Origin: Mycobacterium sp. M26
GTDB lineage: Bacteria; Actinomycetota; Actinomycetes; Mycobacteriales; Mycobacteriaceae
Length of the DNA: 64,000 nt
Reading direction: 5' to 3'
Assembly: GCF_001494595.1 (NCBI RefSeq)
Contig: NZ_LN929907.1
Span: 439,468-503,467, forward strand
The translations under genes and the position numbers were made by a program. A model generated the notes under the pieces. That model was not told where the DNA came from, made no database searches, and saw only the letters and a list, made by a program, of their open reading frames with translations. This document shows positions 36,111 to 44,877 of this stretch, in pieces; position 1 is the first letter of the stretch, and the number at the start of each line of letters is the position of its first letter.

Positions 36111-37459
36111 CGTGCCGGACCCGGATCGAACGGCATGCTGAGAACGCCGCGGATGAAGTTGGTGCGGACCAGTTCCGGCTCCCCGGTCGTGAAATCGGGC
36201 ATCTGCGAATGGATTTCTCGGAACACCGACCGCAGCATCACCTTGGCAAGCTGACTGCCGAGGCAGAAGTGGATGCCGCCACCACCGAAGGCCATGTGCG
36301 GGTTGGGGCGCCGGTCGAGGTTGAAACGGTTCGGCTCGTCGAAGACGGCCTCGTCCCGATTGCCGGACGCATACATCATCACGACCTTGTCGCCGGGCAG
36401 AATCTGCTGGCCGCCGAGTTCGTAGGGGCTGACACAGGTGCGTCGGAAGTTCTGCACGACCGAGCCCCAGCGGAGGAACTCCTCGACCGCCACACCGATG
36501 CGCCCATCGAAGTCGTCCCACAGCCACTGCCGCTGATCGGGAAAGTCGTTGAGTGCCTTCGCGGCGAGGCTCGTCGTGTGTCGCGTGGTGTCGTTCGCGG
36601 CGACCGAGAACAGCACCATGGTGGCACCGATTTCGAACTCCGACAGGCGTTCTCCATCGACCTCGGCATGCACCAGCGCGCTGAGCAGGTCCTCCTCGGG
36701 CTTCTCCCGGCGCAACTCGATGAGCCCTTCGGTCATCTCGTGGATGCGCAGCGCCGCCTCGACCTGGACCTCGGCGGGATCACGGCCGGCGAGCAGCACC
36801 GGATCAGCCCAGGCCTGGGTTTCGTCGGCTGCGTGCACCACGTCGGCTCGCATCTCCTCGGGGAAGCCGAACATGTCACCGAACATCTCGGTGGGCAGGT
36901 GCCGAGCCAGGTCGGCGACGAAGTCGACCGGTTCGCCGTCGCGGGCCTTGGCCACCGCCGCGGCCACGATACGTTCGGAGCGCGAGGCGATATCGCCTTC
37001 GATGCGCCGAACCTGCCGCGGCGTGAACACCGAACTGACCAGGCGGCGCACCTTGTGGTGCTGCGGGTTGTCCATGGCCAGGAACGACATGGCCATCTCC
37101 AGGAAAACCGGGGGCAACATGTCGAACATGACGCCGTAGCGGGATACGAAGACGTCGTTGTTCTGGCTGATCTCGACGATGTCGGCGTGCCGTACCACCG
37201 CCCAGTAGCCCGGATCGTCGGGATCCGGCGATACCGCGGTCTCGATCGGCGGCTGCCAGCTGACGGGCCGGTCTCGGCGTAGTTCGGCGAAGATCGGCTC
37301 GCGTTCCGGAAGGTCGATGGACCAGAACGCGTCGCTACTGACGTTGATCGGGTCGTAGGACCGTGTTGCGGCCACCTCGTTGGTGGGCGGGACATCGACG
37401 GAATCGTCGTCGTCCCAATCGAGATCGGCGGAGAACAGTTCGCCTTCGGCTGTCGTCAT
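36107..37459 (-). CDS. Cytochrome P450
   Basis: A 450-residue P450. The haem motif is FGGGGIHFCLG (391-401, ligand Cys399), the I-helix motif is AANDTTRHTT, and ExxR is in EEFLRWGS. It resembles bacterial CYP families that hydroxylate steroids, terpenes or fatty acids, but the family number is not claimed. It lies between aldehyde dehydrogenase and ferredoxin genes and is coupled to the latter. Confidence 0.93.
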   Translation of the reverse strand: MTTAEGELFSADLDWDDDDSVDVPPTNEVAATRSYDPINVSSDAFWSIDLPEREPIFAELRRDRPVSWQPPIETAVSPDPDDPGYWAVVRHADIVEISQNNDVFVSRYGVMFDMLPPVFLEMAMSFLAMDNPQHHKVRRLVSSVFTPRQVRRIEGDIASRSERIVAAAVAKARDGEPVDFVADLARHLPTEMFGDMFGFPEEMRADVVHAADETQAWADPVLLAGRDPAEVQVEAALRIHEMTEGLIELRREKPEEDLLSALVHAEVDGERLSEFEIGATMVLFSVAANDTTRHTTSLAAKALNDFPDQRQWLWDDFDGRIGVAVEEFLRWGSVVQNFRRTCVSPYELGGQQILPGDKVVMMYASGNRDEAVFDEPNRFNLDRRPNPHMAFGGGGIHFCLGSQLAKVMLRSVFREIHSQMPDFTTGEPELVRTNFIRGVLSMPFDPGPAR

Positions 37460-37474
37460 CGGTTATCTCCAGTG

Positions 37475-38980
37475 CTAATCGGTATGGCTGAGCAAGATGT
37501 CGTAGGGCTTGGCGGCGCGGTCGCCGGACAGGTCCACATGCACGGTTTTGACTTCGGTGTACGCGTCGAGGGCGTCGGGTCCGAGTTCGCGGCCCACACC
37601 GCTTTGCTTGTAGCCGCCGAACGGAACCTGACAGTTGATCTGATGGGCGTCGTTGATCCAGACGCTGCCGCACTGGATGCGTTCAGCAAGGTCGAGTGCT
37701 CTGGCGTTGTCGGAGCTCCAGATACTGGCTGCCAGTCCGTATTCCGAGTCGTTGGCAATCGCCGCCGCCTCGTCGTCACTGTCGTAGGGGATGACCACCA
37801 GCACCGGACCGAACACCTCCTCGCGCGCGATCCGCATGGTGTTGTTCACCCCGGTGAGGATCGTCGGCTGTACCCAGAACCCGGGCTGATCGAGTTTTTG
37901 ACCGCCGAGTGCCACGTGCGCGCCCTCGCTGACTGCCTCTCGGACGTAGCGCAGGATCCGGGCCTGCTGCTTCCCGTCGATCACGGGTCCCATGTCGGTC
38001 TCCCAGTCGCGGGTCGGCCCCAGCTGGATCGTGGCGGCCCGGCTGACCAGCCGATCAACGAACTCGTCATGCAGATGTGCGGGAACCAAAGCGCGCGTGC
38101 CGGATTCGCACACCTGCCCGGAGTAGACGAAGCACCCGTACAGCACGCCGTCGGCAGCCATGTCCAGATCGGCGTCATCGAGGACGATCGAGGGGCCCTT
38201 CCCACCGAGTTCGAGGGTGACCTGTTTGACGGTGTCAGACGCCAGGCGCATGATTTCGCGGCCCACCGCCGTGGAGCCGGTGAAGGCGATCTTGCCGACA
38301 TCGGGGTGGCTCGCCAGCCGCGCCCCGGCGTCGGGCCCATTGCCGGGCACTACGTTGAGGACGCCGGGTGGCAGGCCGTTCGCCTCGGCGATGCGGCTGA
38401 ACTCCAGTATCGAAAGTGGAGTGTGCTCATCGGGTTTGACGACGACGCTGTTTCCGGCGGCAAGAGCTGGACCGACCTTCCACAGGGCCAGCAGCAAGGG
38501 GAAGTTCCACGGCGCGATCGCCCCCACCACACCGATCGGCTCGCGGTGCACCACCGCCTGACCGAGTGCGGGGAAGGTGGAGATCGGCGCGGGTCGTTGC
38601 CAGCGGTATGTCTCGGCAAGGTCGGCGAAATAGTTGAAGTGCGCCAACGCATAACCGATGTGAAAGCCGGTAGCCTGGCGCACGGTGGCCCCGTTGGCGC
38701 TGAGTTCCAGCTCCACCAGATCTTCAGCAACGTCGTTGGCGGCAGCGGCGATCCGCCGCATGATGGCCGCTCGCTCCTGGGGAGTCTTCGAACGCCACAC
38801 GCCCGCCTCGAAGCTGGCCTTGGCCGCGGCGACGGCGGCATCGATGTGGCTCGAATCGCCCCGGGCGACCGTTGCGATCACGTCACCGGTACCGGGGTCG
38901 ACGATCGGCATCTTGTCGTCGGAGTCGACGTCGTTGCCGCCGATCCGCATCGAATAGTGCTTCACTTCAACGGTTGTCAT
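37475..38980 (-). CDS. NAD(P)-dependent aldehyde dehydrogenase
   Basis: A 501-residue enzyme oxidising an aldehyde to an acid. The general base is E258 in TLELGGKGP, the nucleophile is C291 in SGQVCESGTR, and PWNFPLLLALWKVGPALAAGN and FTGSTAVGREIM form the coenzyme-binding region. It starts 1 bp after the alcohol dehydrogenase stop, so alcohol to aldehyde to acid oxidation is encoded in series. Confidence 0.93.
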   Translation of the reverse strand: MTTVEVKHYSMRIGGNDVDSDDKMPIVDPGTGDVIATVARGDSSHIDAAVAAAKASFEAGVWRSKTPQERAAIMRRIAAAANDVAEDLVELELSANGATVRQATGFHIGYALAHFNYFADLAETYRWQRPAPISTFPALGQAVVHREPIGVVGAIAPWNFPLLLALWKVGPALAAGNSVVVKPDEHTPLSILEFSRIAEANGLPPGVLNVVPGNGPDAGARLASHPDVGKIAFTGSTAVGREIMRLASDTVKQVTLELGGKGPSIVLDDADLDMAADGVLYGCFVYSGQVCESGTRALVPAHLHDEFVDRLVSRAATIQLGPTRDWETDMGPVIDGKQQARILRYVREAVSEGAHVALGGQKLDQPGFWVQPTILTGVNNTMRIAREEVFGPVLVVIPYDSDDEAAAIANDSEYGLAASIWSSDNARALDLAERIQCGSVWINDAHQINCQVPFGGYKQSGVGRELGPDALDAYTEVKTVHVDLSGDRAAKPYDILLSHTD

Positions 38981-38981
38981 C

Positions 38982-40052
38982 TCAGCTCCCCGGGGTCAGC
39001 ACGATCTTGGTGGCTTCTCGCTCGGAGAACATGCGATAGGCCTCGGCAGCCTCGGAGAGGCCCATGCGATGCGAGATGATCGAGCTCGGTGTCAGTTTGC
39101 GCGCCGCGGTCAACGCCAGCACCTCGTCGATGTACTCGGTGATGTGTGCGACGCCCATCTGGACCGTGACGCCCTTGAGGTACAGCTCGCCGAACGGCAT
39201 GGTGATGGCGTCCTCGGTGTAGACGCCGGGAATGGACAGCGTTCCGCCCGCTCGTACCAGGGTGATCGCCGACAGCAGAGCCGATTCGTGCCCGACTGCG
39301 TCGACCACCACGTCGGCCCCCCGCCAGTCGGTCAGATCCAGCACGGCGTCTGCCGGCGCCGCCTCGTCGGCGTTGACGGCGATCGCGCCGAGATTCTCGG
39401 CCTCCTTGAGCCGGGCGGCGACCTTGTCGACGACGATCACCTGGCCTGCACCCAAGGCATGGGCAGCCATCGCCGCGCACAGTCCCACCGGCCCCGCACC
39501 GACTACGGCGACGGTGTCACCGGGACGCATGGACCGGGCCACCGCTTCATACCCGGTCGTCATGATGTCGCCGGCGAACAGGACGTCCTCGGCGAACCGG
39601 GAATCCTCGGCCGATCCGAGCTCGGGAATCCGGCGGGCATTGAGGTCGGCGTTGGGAACGACGACGTACTCGGCCTGGCCGCCCGCCAGATCTCCGAGCG
39701 CCAGACCGAGGCCGAAGATCCGCGACCCAGCGCAGTTCCCCGGTTGGTGGCGACGGCATTGGTAGCAGGACCCGCAGCTGACGACACACGAACTGACCAC
39801 CCGGTCGCCTTCGGAGAACTGACCTACCGCTTCGCCGACATCCACGACGGTGCCCAGGAATTCGTGGCCGAGGACGATATCCGGTTCGACATCCAGCCGG
39901 CCTTCGTACGGGTGCAGGTCGGTTCCGCAGATCGCGGTGCGTTCAACTCTGACCAGGATGTCGGTGGGCTCGGTGATCCGGGGCACCGGGACCTCGGCGA
40001 CCTCGACGGTATGGGGTGCGCGCAGAACGACCGCCCGCATGGTGTCAGCCAT
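38982..40052 (-). CDS. Zinc-dependent alcohol dehydrogenase (MDR family)
   Basis: A 356-residue medium-chain dehydrogenase. The catalytic Zn ligands are in AICGTDLHPYEG and GHEFLGTVVDVG; the structural Zn Cys set is CVVSCGSCYQCRRHQPGNC; the NAD-binding motif is VAVVGAGPVGLCAAM. It oxidises an alcohol to an aldehyde or ketone. ATG 40052 overlaps the SCP2 stop by 8 bp, so the start is set by coupling. Confidence 0.9.
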   Translation of the reverse strand: MADTMRAVVLRAPHTVEVAEVPVPRITEPTDILVRVERTAICGTDLHPYEGRLDVEPDIVLGHEFLGTVVDVGEAVGQFSEGDRVVSSCVVSCGSCYQCRRHQPGNCAGSRIFGLGLALGDLAGGQAEYVVVPNADLNARRIPELGSAEDSRFAEDVLFAGDIMTTGYEAVARSMRPGDTVAVVGAGPVGLCAAMAAHALGAGQVIVVDKVAARLKEAENLGAIAVNADEAAPADAVLDLTDWRGADVVVDAVGHESALLSAITLVRAGGTLSIPGVYTEDAITMPFGELYLKGVTVQMGVAHITEYIDEVLALTAARKLTPSSIISHRMGLSEAAEAYRMFSEREATKIVLTPGS

Positions 40053-40449
40053 TGATCGCGGCATCCTTCTTGGCCACTCGCTCCCGGTACATCGGGAACA
40101 TCGGCTTGGTCAGGGGGACGAGCTTGAGGATCTTGTTGACCGGGCCCTTGGCCTTCACCTGACCCTTGGCCAGTCCGATCGCCAGGTTGTAGTCACCGCG
40201 CCAGAACTGGTCTCCGGTGTCGCCGCGCATCAGCAGAGTCACGTCCGGCTTGATGTCGGTGGGGCCCGCGATCACCTGGTAATCCGGACGCAGAACGATC
40301 GTCATCTCACAGTCGGGATCGGTGTAGATCACCCGCATCACGATGTTGGCGGCCTTGAGTTTCGGCCCGGATTCCGGATGGGCACCGGCGTCGCGGAACA
40401 CCCCGCCGATGTACTCATCTACTTCTGCTTGGTCGGCGAAGAAACCCAT
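40045..40449 (-). CDS. SCP2 sterol/lipid-binding protein
   Basis: A 134-residue SCP2-like protein: DCEMTIVLRPDYQVIAGPT, then DVTLLMRGDTGDQFWRGDYNLAIGLAKGQVKAKGPVNKILKLVPLTKPMFPMY, where the last part resembles the GxxxxxG sterol-binding region. It is the first gene of the leftward operon and could present a hydrophobic substrate to the P450. Confidence 0.85.
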   Translation of the reverse strand: MGFFADQAEVDEYIGGVFRDAGAHPESGPKLKAANIVMRVIYTDPDCEMTIVLRPDYQVIAGPTDIKPDVTLLMRGDTGDQFWRGDYNLAIGLAKGQVKAKGPVNKILKLVPLTKPMFPMYRERVAKKDAAING

Positions 40450-40581
40450 GATTCAGCCCGCTCCTGCTGCTCGATGTGATGGTGCTCACCATGCAAACAG
40501 GCCAGCTGAGCGAGGGTCAGAGGCCGATTGGGGAGTGTTCGTATCCCTGAAGGGATACCCCCGCGCAATTACACCATTGAT

Positions 40582-40611
40582 CATTGGTGACATTGACAAA
40601 TGTCACCAATG
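40582..40611. promoter_or_regulatory. 13+13 bp inverted repeat in the divergent region
   Basis: CATTGGTGACATT-gaca-AATGTCACCAATG has perfect arms (40582-40594, 40599-40611) around a 4-nt spacer. It lies in the 242-bp region between the leftward SCP2 operon and the rightward esterase operon. A TetR/GntR-type dimer or the MerR-type regulator of the rightward operon could bind. Confidence 0.7.
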
Positions 40612-40691
40612 GTGGTTGCGTCTGATGGGTGCTGAGTCAGGAGATCCCGGCACGGGGATCGATCCGATCCAGAGTCGCGGCCACCACGAGC

Positions 40692-41606
40692 ATGGTGACC
40701 CTGCGACAGATCAGCGCGGTGCTTCCGCCGGAGCAGGCATGGGGGCTCTGGACCTCACGGCAGATCGTCGCCGCGGTGATGGATGGCTTCGGGCCGTCCT
40801 TGCGAGACACGACAGTCGACACCGTCGATACGACGTTGCCTGACGGGCGCCGCCTGGTGGGGGAGTGGGTCACCGGCCCCGGCATCTGCCGCCCCGCAGA
40901 CGCCGCCATCTACTTCGTCCACGGCAGTGGCTATGCCCTGTGCTCGCCGCGGACGCACCGCCGCCTGGTCGCCTGGCTGTCACAGCTGACCGGGGCTCCG
41001 GTGTTCAGCGTCGACTACCGGTTGGCTCCCCGGCACCGCTTTCCCGCCGCTGCCGACGACGTGCGTACTGGCTGGGACTGGTTGGTGCAGCAGGGCTACG
41101 GACAACGGCAGCTGGCTGTTGCCGGGGATTCCGCCGGTGTCCACCTCGCCGTGGACCTGCTGCTGCAACACGATGTGACGCACCCCGCCGCGCTGGTCGG
41201 GTTCTCGCCGCTGTTCGATCTCACGCTATCGCTGGCACGGGACCGGGAGCGTCGCCGCCGCGACCCGGCGATCCGGGCCGCTGACGCCCAACGCCTGCTT
41301 GGCCTGTACTGCCGGGGTGTCCATGCCGAGCACCCTCGGCTGCGCCTGGATGTGGCCGGCGGGCGGACGCTCCCACCCACCCTGATCCAGGCCGGCAGCG
41401 GAGAAATGCTCGTCGACGACGCCCGTCGGCTGGCCGCCGACATCACGACTGCGGGCGGGGACTGCGAGCTGCAGATCTGGCCCGACCAGGTGCACGTCTT
41501 CCAGGCGCTGCCGCGCCTGAGTCCGGAGGCGGCACCGGCCATGCGGCAGGCGGCGTCATTCATCCGAACGGCGCTGGGCCTGAGCACTTCTGACGGACAG
41601 GACTGA
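40692..41606 (+). CDS. LipR/HSL-like alpha/beta hydrolase (esterase)
   Basis: A 304-residue HSL-family esterase: the oxyanion hole is YFVHGSGYALCSP (HGSG, replacing HGGG), the nucleophile is GDSAGVHLAVD, the Asp is in LVDDARRLA, and the His is in DQVHVFQ. It resembles LipR of the M. tuberculosis mymA operon. It would cleave the ester made by a Baeyer-Villiger enzyme. ATG 40692 is chosen because the upstream frame (from 40629) reads as non-coding. First gene of a five-gene rightward operon. Confidence 0.85.
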   Translation: MVTLRQISAVLPPEQAWGLWTSRQIVAAVMDGFGPSLRDTTVDTVDTTLPDGRRLVGEWVTGPGICRPADAAIYFVHGSGYALCSPRTHRRLVAWLSQLTGAPVFSVDYRLAPRHRFPAAADDVRTGWDWLVQQGYGQRQLAVAGDSAGVHLAVDLLLQHDVTHPAALVGFSPLFDLTLSLARDRERRRRDPAIRAADAQRLLGLYCRGVHAEHPRLRLDVAGGRTLPPTLIQAGSGEMLVDDARRLAADITTAGGDCELQIWPDQVHVFQALPRLSPEAAPAMRQAASFIRTALGLSTSDGQD

Positions 41607-41611
41607 ACGCC

Positions 41612-42436
41612 ATGGGAATCTTCGGTACCAAGCGCAGCCACGGTGCCCGCGCCGTGGTCACCGGCGCAGGGAGCGGTATCGGAGCGGCGTTCGCCGCCGA
41701 GCTGCACCGCCGCGGCGGGCAGATCCTGTGCAGCGACATCGACGAGGACGCCGCGCACGCCACCGCCCGAGCGATCACCGAGCTGGGTGGGCGGGCCACC
41801 GCGGTGCGCTGCGATGTCTCCGACATCAGTGATGTCGAACGGCTGGCCGAGAATGCGCAGACCTGGTTCGACGGTCCACCCACCCTGGTGATCAACAACG
41901 CCGGCGTCGGAGCCGGTGGGCAGCCCATCGGGGAAGTGCCACTGGATGATTGGCACTGGGTGCTCGACGTCAACCTGTGGGGACCGATCCACGGCTGCCA
42001 CGTCTTCACCCCGCTGCTGCGCGACGCCGGGTACGGCGGCGTCATCAACGTGGCCTCGGCTGCCGCGTTCGGCGCCGCACCCGGAATGGCCGCCTACAAC
42101 GTCAGCAAGGCAGGGGTCCTCTCGCTGTCGGAGACGCTGGCGGCCGAACTGTCCGGCAGCGGCGTCAATGTCACGGTGCTATGCCCGACGTTCGTCAAAA
42201 CTAACATCGTCGAATCCGGCCGGATATCAACACAATCCACCCACCTCGCGCAGCGGCTGATGAAGTGGACGGGCTTCTCCCCCCAGCGGGTCGCACGGAT
42301 GTGTCTGGACACCCACGATCGCGGTGGCCTGTACTGCATGCCCCAGCCAGACGCCCGGATCGGCTGGGGCATCAAACGTTTCACACCCACGGTGTACACC
42401 CGCGCCGTCGGGCTGACCACTCGCGTCACCAACTAG
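41612..42436 (+). CDS. Short-chain dehydrogenase/reductase
   Basis: A 274-residue classical SDR: TGAGSGIGAAFA near residue 17 binds the coenzyme, NNAGVGAGG follows, and the catalytic SASSA/YNVSK motif (residues about 147-165) is complete. It converts an alcohol to a ketone or the reverse. The stop of the esterase gene is only 5 bp upstream. It fits SadH of the mymA operon. The next gene's ribosome site is AGGAGG just after this stop. Confidence 0.9.
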   Translation: MGIFGTKRSHGARAVVTGAGSGIGAAFAAELHRRGGQILCSDIDEDAAHATARAITELGGRATAVRCDVSDISDVERLAENAQTWFDGPPTLVINNAGVGAGGQPIGEVPLDDWHWVLDVNLWGPIHGCHVFTPLLRDAGYGGVINVASAAAFGAAPGMAAYNVSKAGVLSLSETLAAELSGSGVNVTVLCPTFVKTNIVESGRISTQSTHLAQRLMKWTGFSPQRVARMCLDTHDRGGLYCMPQPDARIGWGIKRFTPTVYTRAVGLTTRVTN

Positions 42437-42445
42437 GAGGATCAG

Positions 42446-43366
42446 ATGGCGATCGATATGGACCAGATGCTGGCCAAGATCAAGGACCGGCAGTGGGCGC
42501 TGGCCGACATCGACTGGGAGGCGCCGGGCGCGGAGCGGATCACCGACGAACAGCGGCCGAAGCTCAAGGCTTTCATGGCCGACCTGTGCTGGATCGAGAA
42601 CATCGGGGCTCGCGGATTCGCCGCGCTGGCCAAGAAGGCGCCGACACCGACGATCGCTGAGATCTACCGCTACTTCCATGCCGAGGAACAACGGCACGCC
42701 AACGCCGAACTCGCGCTGATGAAGCGCTGGGGCATGCTCGACGACGGTGAGATGCCCGAACCGAATGTCAACATCCGGCTGGCCATCGAGTGGCTGGACC
42801 GCTACTCCGACGAGATGTCGCTGTCCATCCTGGGCACCGTCATCCCCATGCTCGAGGTCGCCCTCGACGGTGCACTGCTGAAGTTCCTGCTTGAAGAGGT
42901 CCACGATCCGGTGTGTCACCAGGTCTTCGAGAAGATCAACAACGACGAATCCCGGCATATCGCGGTCGATTTCGGGGTCCTCGACATGATCGGCCACGCC
43001 ACCGCACGCAGGCTGGCCGTCGAGTTCGTCGGCAACGTCGCCTCACCGGCGCTGATCATCGGGGCCATCATGTACGTGCCGCTGCTCAACCGGATGCGCA
43101 ACAACATCGTGGCGATGGGCTTGGAGCCCGAGAAGCTCTACAACGCGATGAAGCGCTTCAAGACTCTTGGTGAGCGCAGCGAAAACACCTGGCGGGTACC
43201 GACATACCAGATTCTCAAACTCCACTCGCGCATGGTCGTCAAACCCGACAACCCCTACCACTGGGTGGCCAACCCGATGGTGTGGGTATCCGACCGCTAC
43301 CCCAAGACCCTGCTGCCACCGATCCCGTCGTGGTTCAAGGAACTCACCCACGAGCCGGCGGCCTGA
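42446..43366 (+). CDS. Ferritin-like diiron protein
   Basis: A 306-residue helical protein with a complete diiron ligand set: E51 (WIENIG), E81xxH84 (EEQRHANAE), E137 (PMLEVAL) and E168xxH171 (DESRHIAVD). This order is typical of bacterial multicomponent monooxygenase, R2 and N-oxygenase relatives, so an O2-dependent oxidation is likely. No role is established for this exact family. It is coupled between SDR and monooxygenase genes with AGGAGG 6 nt upstream. Confidence 0.82.
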   Translation: MAIDMDQMLAKIKDRQWALADIDWEAPGAERITDEQRPKLKAFMADLCWIENIGARGFAALAKKAPTPTIAEIYRYFHAEEQRHANAELALMKRWGMLDDGEMPEPNVNIRLAIEWLDRYSDEMSLSILGTVIPMLEVALDGALLKFLLEEVHDPVCHQVFEKINNDESRHIAVDFGVLDMIGHATARRLAVEFVGNVASPALIIGAIMYVPLLNRMRNNIVAMGLEPEKLYNAMKRFKTLGERSENTWRVPTYQILKLHSRMVVKPDNPYHWVANPMVWVSDRYPKTLLPPIPSWFKELTHEPAA

Positions 43367-43367
43367 C

Positions 43368-44876
43368 ATGGCGACGACGACTGTGGCCACCAAGGTCTAC
43401 GACACCCTCATCGTCGGCGCCGGGTTCAGCGGTGTCGGCGCGGCCATCAAGCTCCGCGAGGCCGGCATCGACGACATCGTCATCCTCGAGCGCAGCGACC
43501 GGGCCGGCGGAACTTGGCGTGACAACACCTATCCCGGTGCGGCATGCGATATCCCGTCGATCCTCTACTCGTTCTCCTTCGTCACCAACCCGAACTGGTC
43601 GCGCGCCTACTCGCCGGCCGACGAGATCTGCCGCCACATCGACGACATGATCGACTCCTTCGAGCTGCGCGAGCAGATCCGGTTCGGCGTCGAGGTCACC
43701 GGCCTGTCCTTCGACGAAGATGCCGGGACCTGGACGGTGGCGACCAACTCCCGCAGCACCTTCGAGGCGCGGACCGTCATCCTGGCCTCCGGTCCGCTGT
43801 CCGACCACAGCTGGCCCGACATCCGGGGCCTCGACACCTATCAGGGCCACAAGATCCACAGCGCCCGCTGGGACCACGACTACGACTTCGCCGGGAAACG
43901 GGTGGCCGTCATCGGAACCGGAGCCAGCGCCGTCCAGATCGTGCCCGAGCTGGTCAAGAAGGCCGAGTTCGTCAAGGTCTTCCAGCGCACCCCGGGGTGG
44001 GTGATCCCCCGCCTCGATGTGCCCATGCCTGCCGCGGCACAGACAGTGTTCGCGAAAGTGCCTGCCAGCCAACAGCTGGCACGACAGCTGCTGTTCTGGG
44101 GTCACGAGGCCAGCGCCACCGCGATGGTCTGGGACACCCCGCTGACCGGGCTGGTCGCCCGGTTGGGCAAGGCGCACTTGCGCCGGCAGGTCAAGGATCC
44201 CTGGCTGCGTCGCCAGCTCACGCCCGATTTCACCCCGGGCTGCAAGCGGCTGCTGGTCTCCAGCGACTACTACCCGGCCCTGCAGAGGGACAACTGCAAG
44301 CTCATCGACTGGCCGATCGCCACGCTCAGTCCGGCCGGCATCCGCACCAGCGACGGTATCGAGCACCACCTTGACGCCATCGTCTTCGCCACCGGATACG
44401 ACGTGCATCTCGGCGGTCCGCCGTACCCGGTGACCGGACTGGGCGGACGTGTGCTGGGCGACGAGTGGCGCCGCGGCGCGCAGGCCTATAAGAGCATCCA
44501 GTCCAGCGGCTACCCGAACCTGTTCTTCATGACCGGACCCAACTCCGGTCCAGGGCACAACTCGCTGCTGGTCTATGTGGAAGGCCAACTGCACTACGCC
44601 GTCAGTGCGATCACCCGCATCCTGCGCGAGGACCTCCGCTATCTCGACGTGCGGGCCGAGGTGCAGTACCGGCACAACAAGCAGTTGCAGCGGCGGCTGC
44701 GCAAGACGACCTGGATGACCGGGTGCACCAGCTGGTATCTGACTGCCGACGGGTTCAACGCCACGATGTATCCCGGGTTTGCCACGCAGTATCTTCGACA
44801 GATGCGGGAATTCCAGCAGTCCGACTACGTCGCGGTCGCGCGGACACCCGCGCACGCCGTCGCCTCGTCGGCCTGA
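43368..44876 (+). CDS. Flavin-containing/Baeyer-Villiger-type monooxygenase
   Basis: A 502-residue class B flavoprotein monooxygenase. FAD motif GAGFSGVG (18-25) and NADPH motif VIGTGASAVQ (181-190) are intact. The Baeyer-Villiger fingerprint FxGxxxHxxxW is present with Tyr for Phe (YQGHKIHSARW, 158-168). It inserts oxygen into a ketone to make an ester, or oxidises a heteroatom. It resembles MymA/EthA of M. tuberculosis. ATG 43368 follows the previous stop by 1 bp. Confidence 0.9.
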   Translation: MATTTVATKVYDTLIVGAGFSGVGAAIKLREAGIDDIVILERSDRAGGTWRDNTYPGAACDIPSILYSFSFVTNPNWSRAYSPADEICRHIDDMIDSFELREQIRFGVEVTGLSFDEDAGTWTVATNSRSTFEARTVILASGPLSDHSWPDIRGLDTYQGHKIHSARWDHDYDFAGKRVAVIGTGASAVQIVPELVKKAEFVKVFQRTPGWVIPRLDVPMPAAAQTVFAKVPASQQLARQLLFWGHEASATAMVWDTPLTGLVARLGKAHLRRQVKDPWLRRQLTPDFTPGCKRLLVSSDYYPALQRDNCKLIDWPIATLSPAGIRTSDGIEHHLDAIVFATGYDVHLGGPPYPVTGLGGRVLGDEWRRGAQAYKSIQSSGYPNLFFMTGPNSGPGHNSLLVYVEGQLHYAVSAITRILREDLRYLDVRAEVQYRHNKQLQRRLRKTTWMTGCTSWYLTADGFNATMYPGFATQYLRQMREFQQSDYVAVARTPAHAVASSA

Positions 44877-44877
44877 C

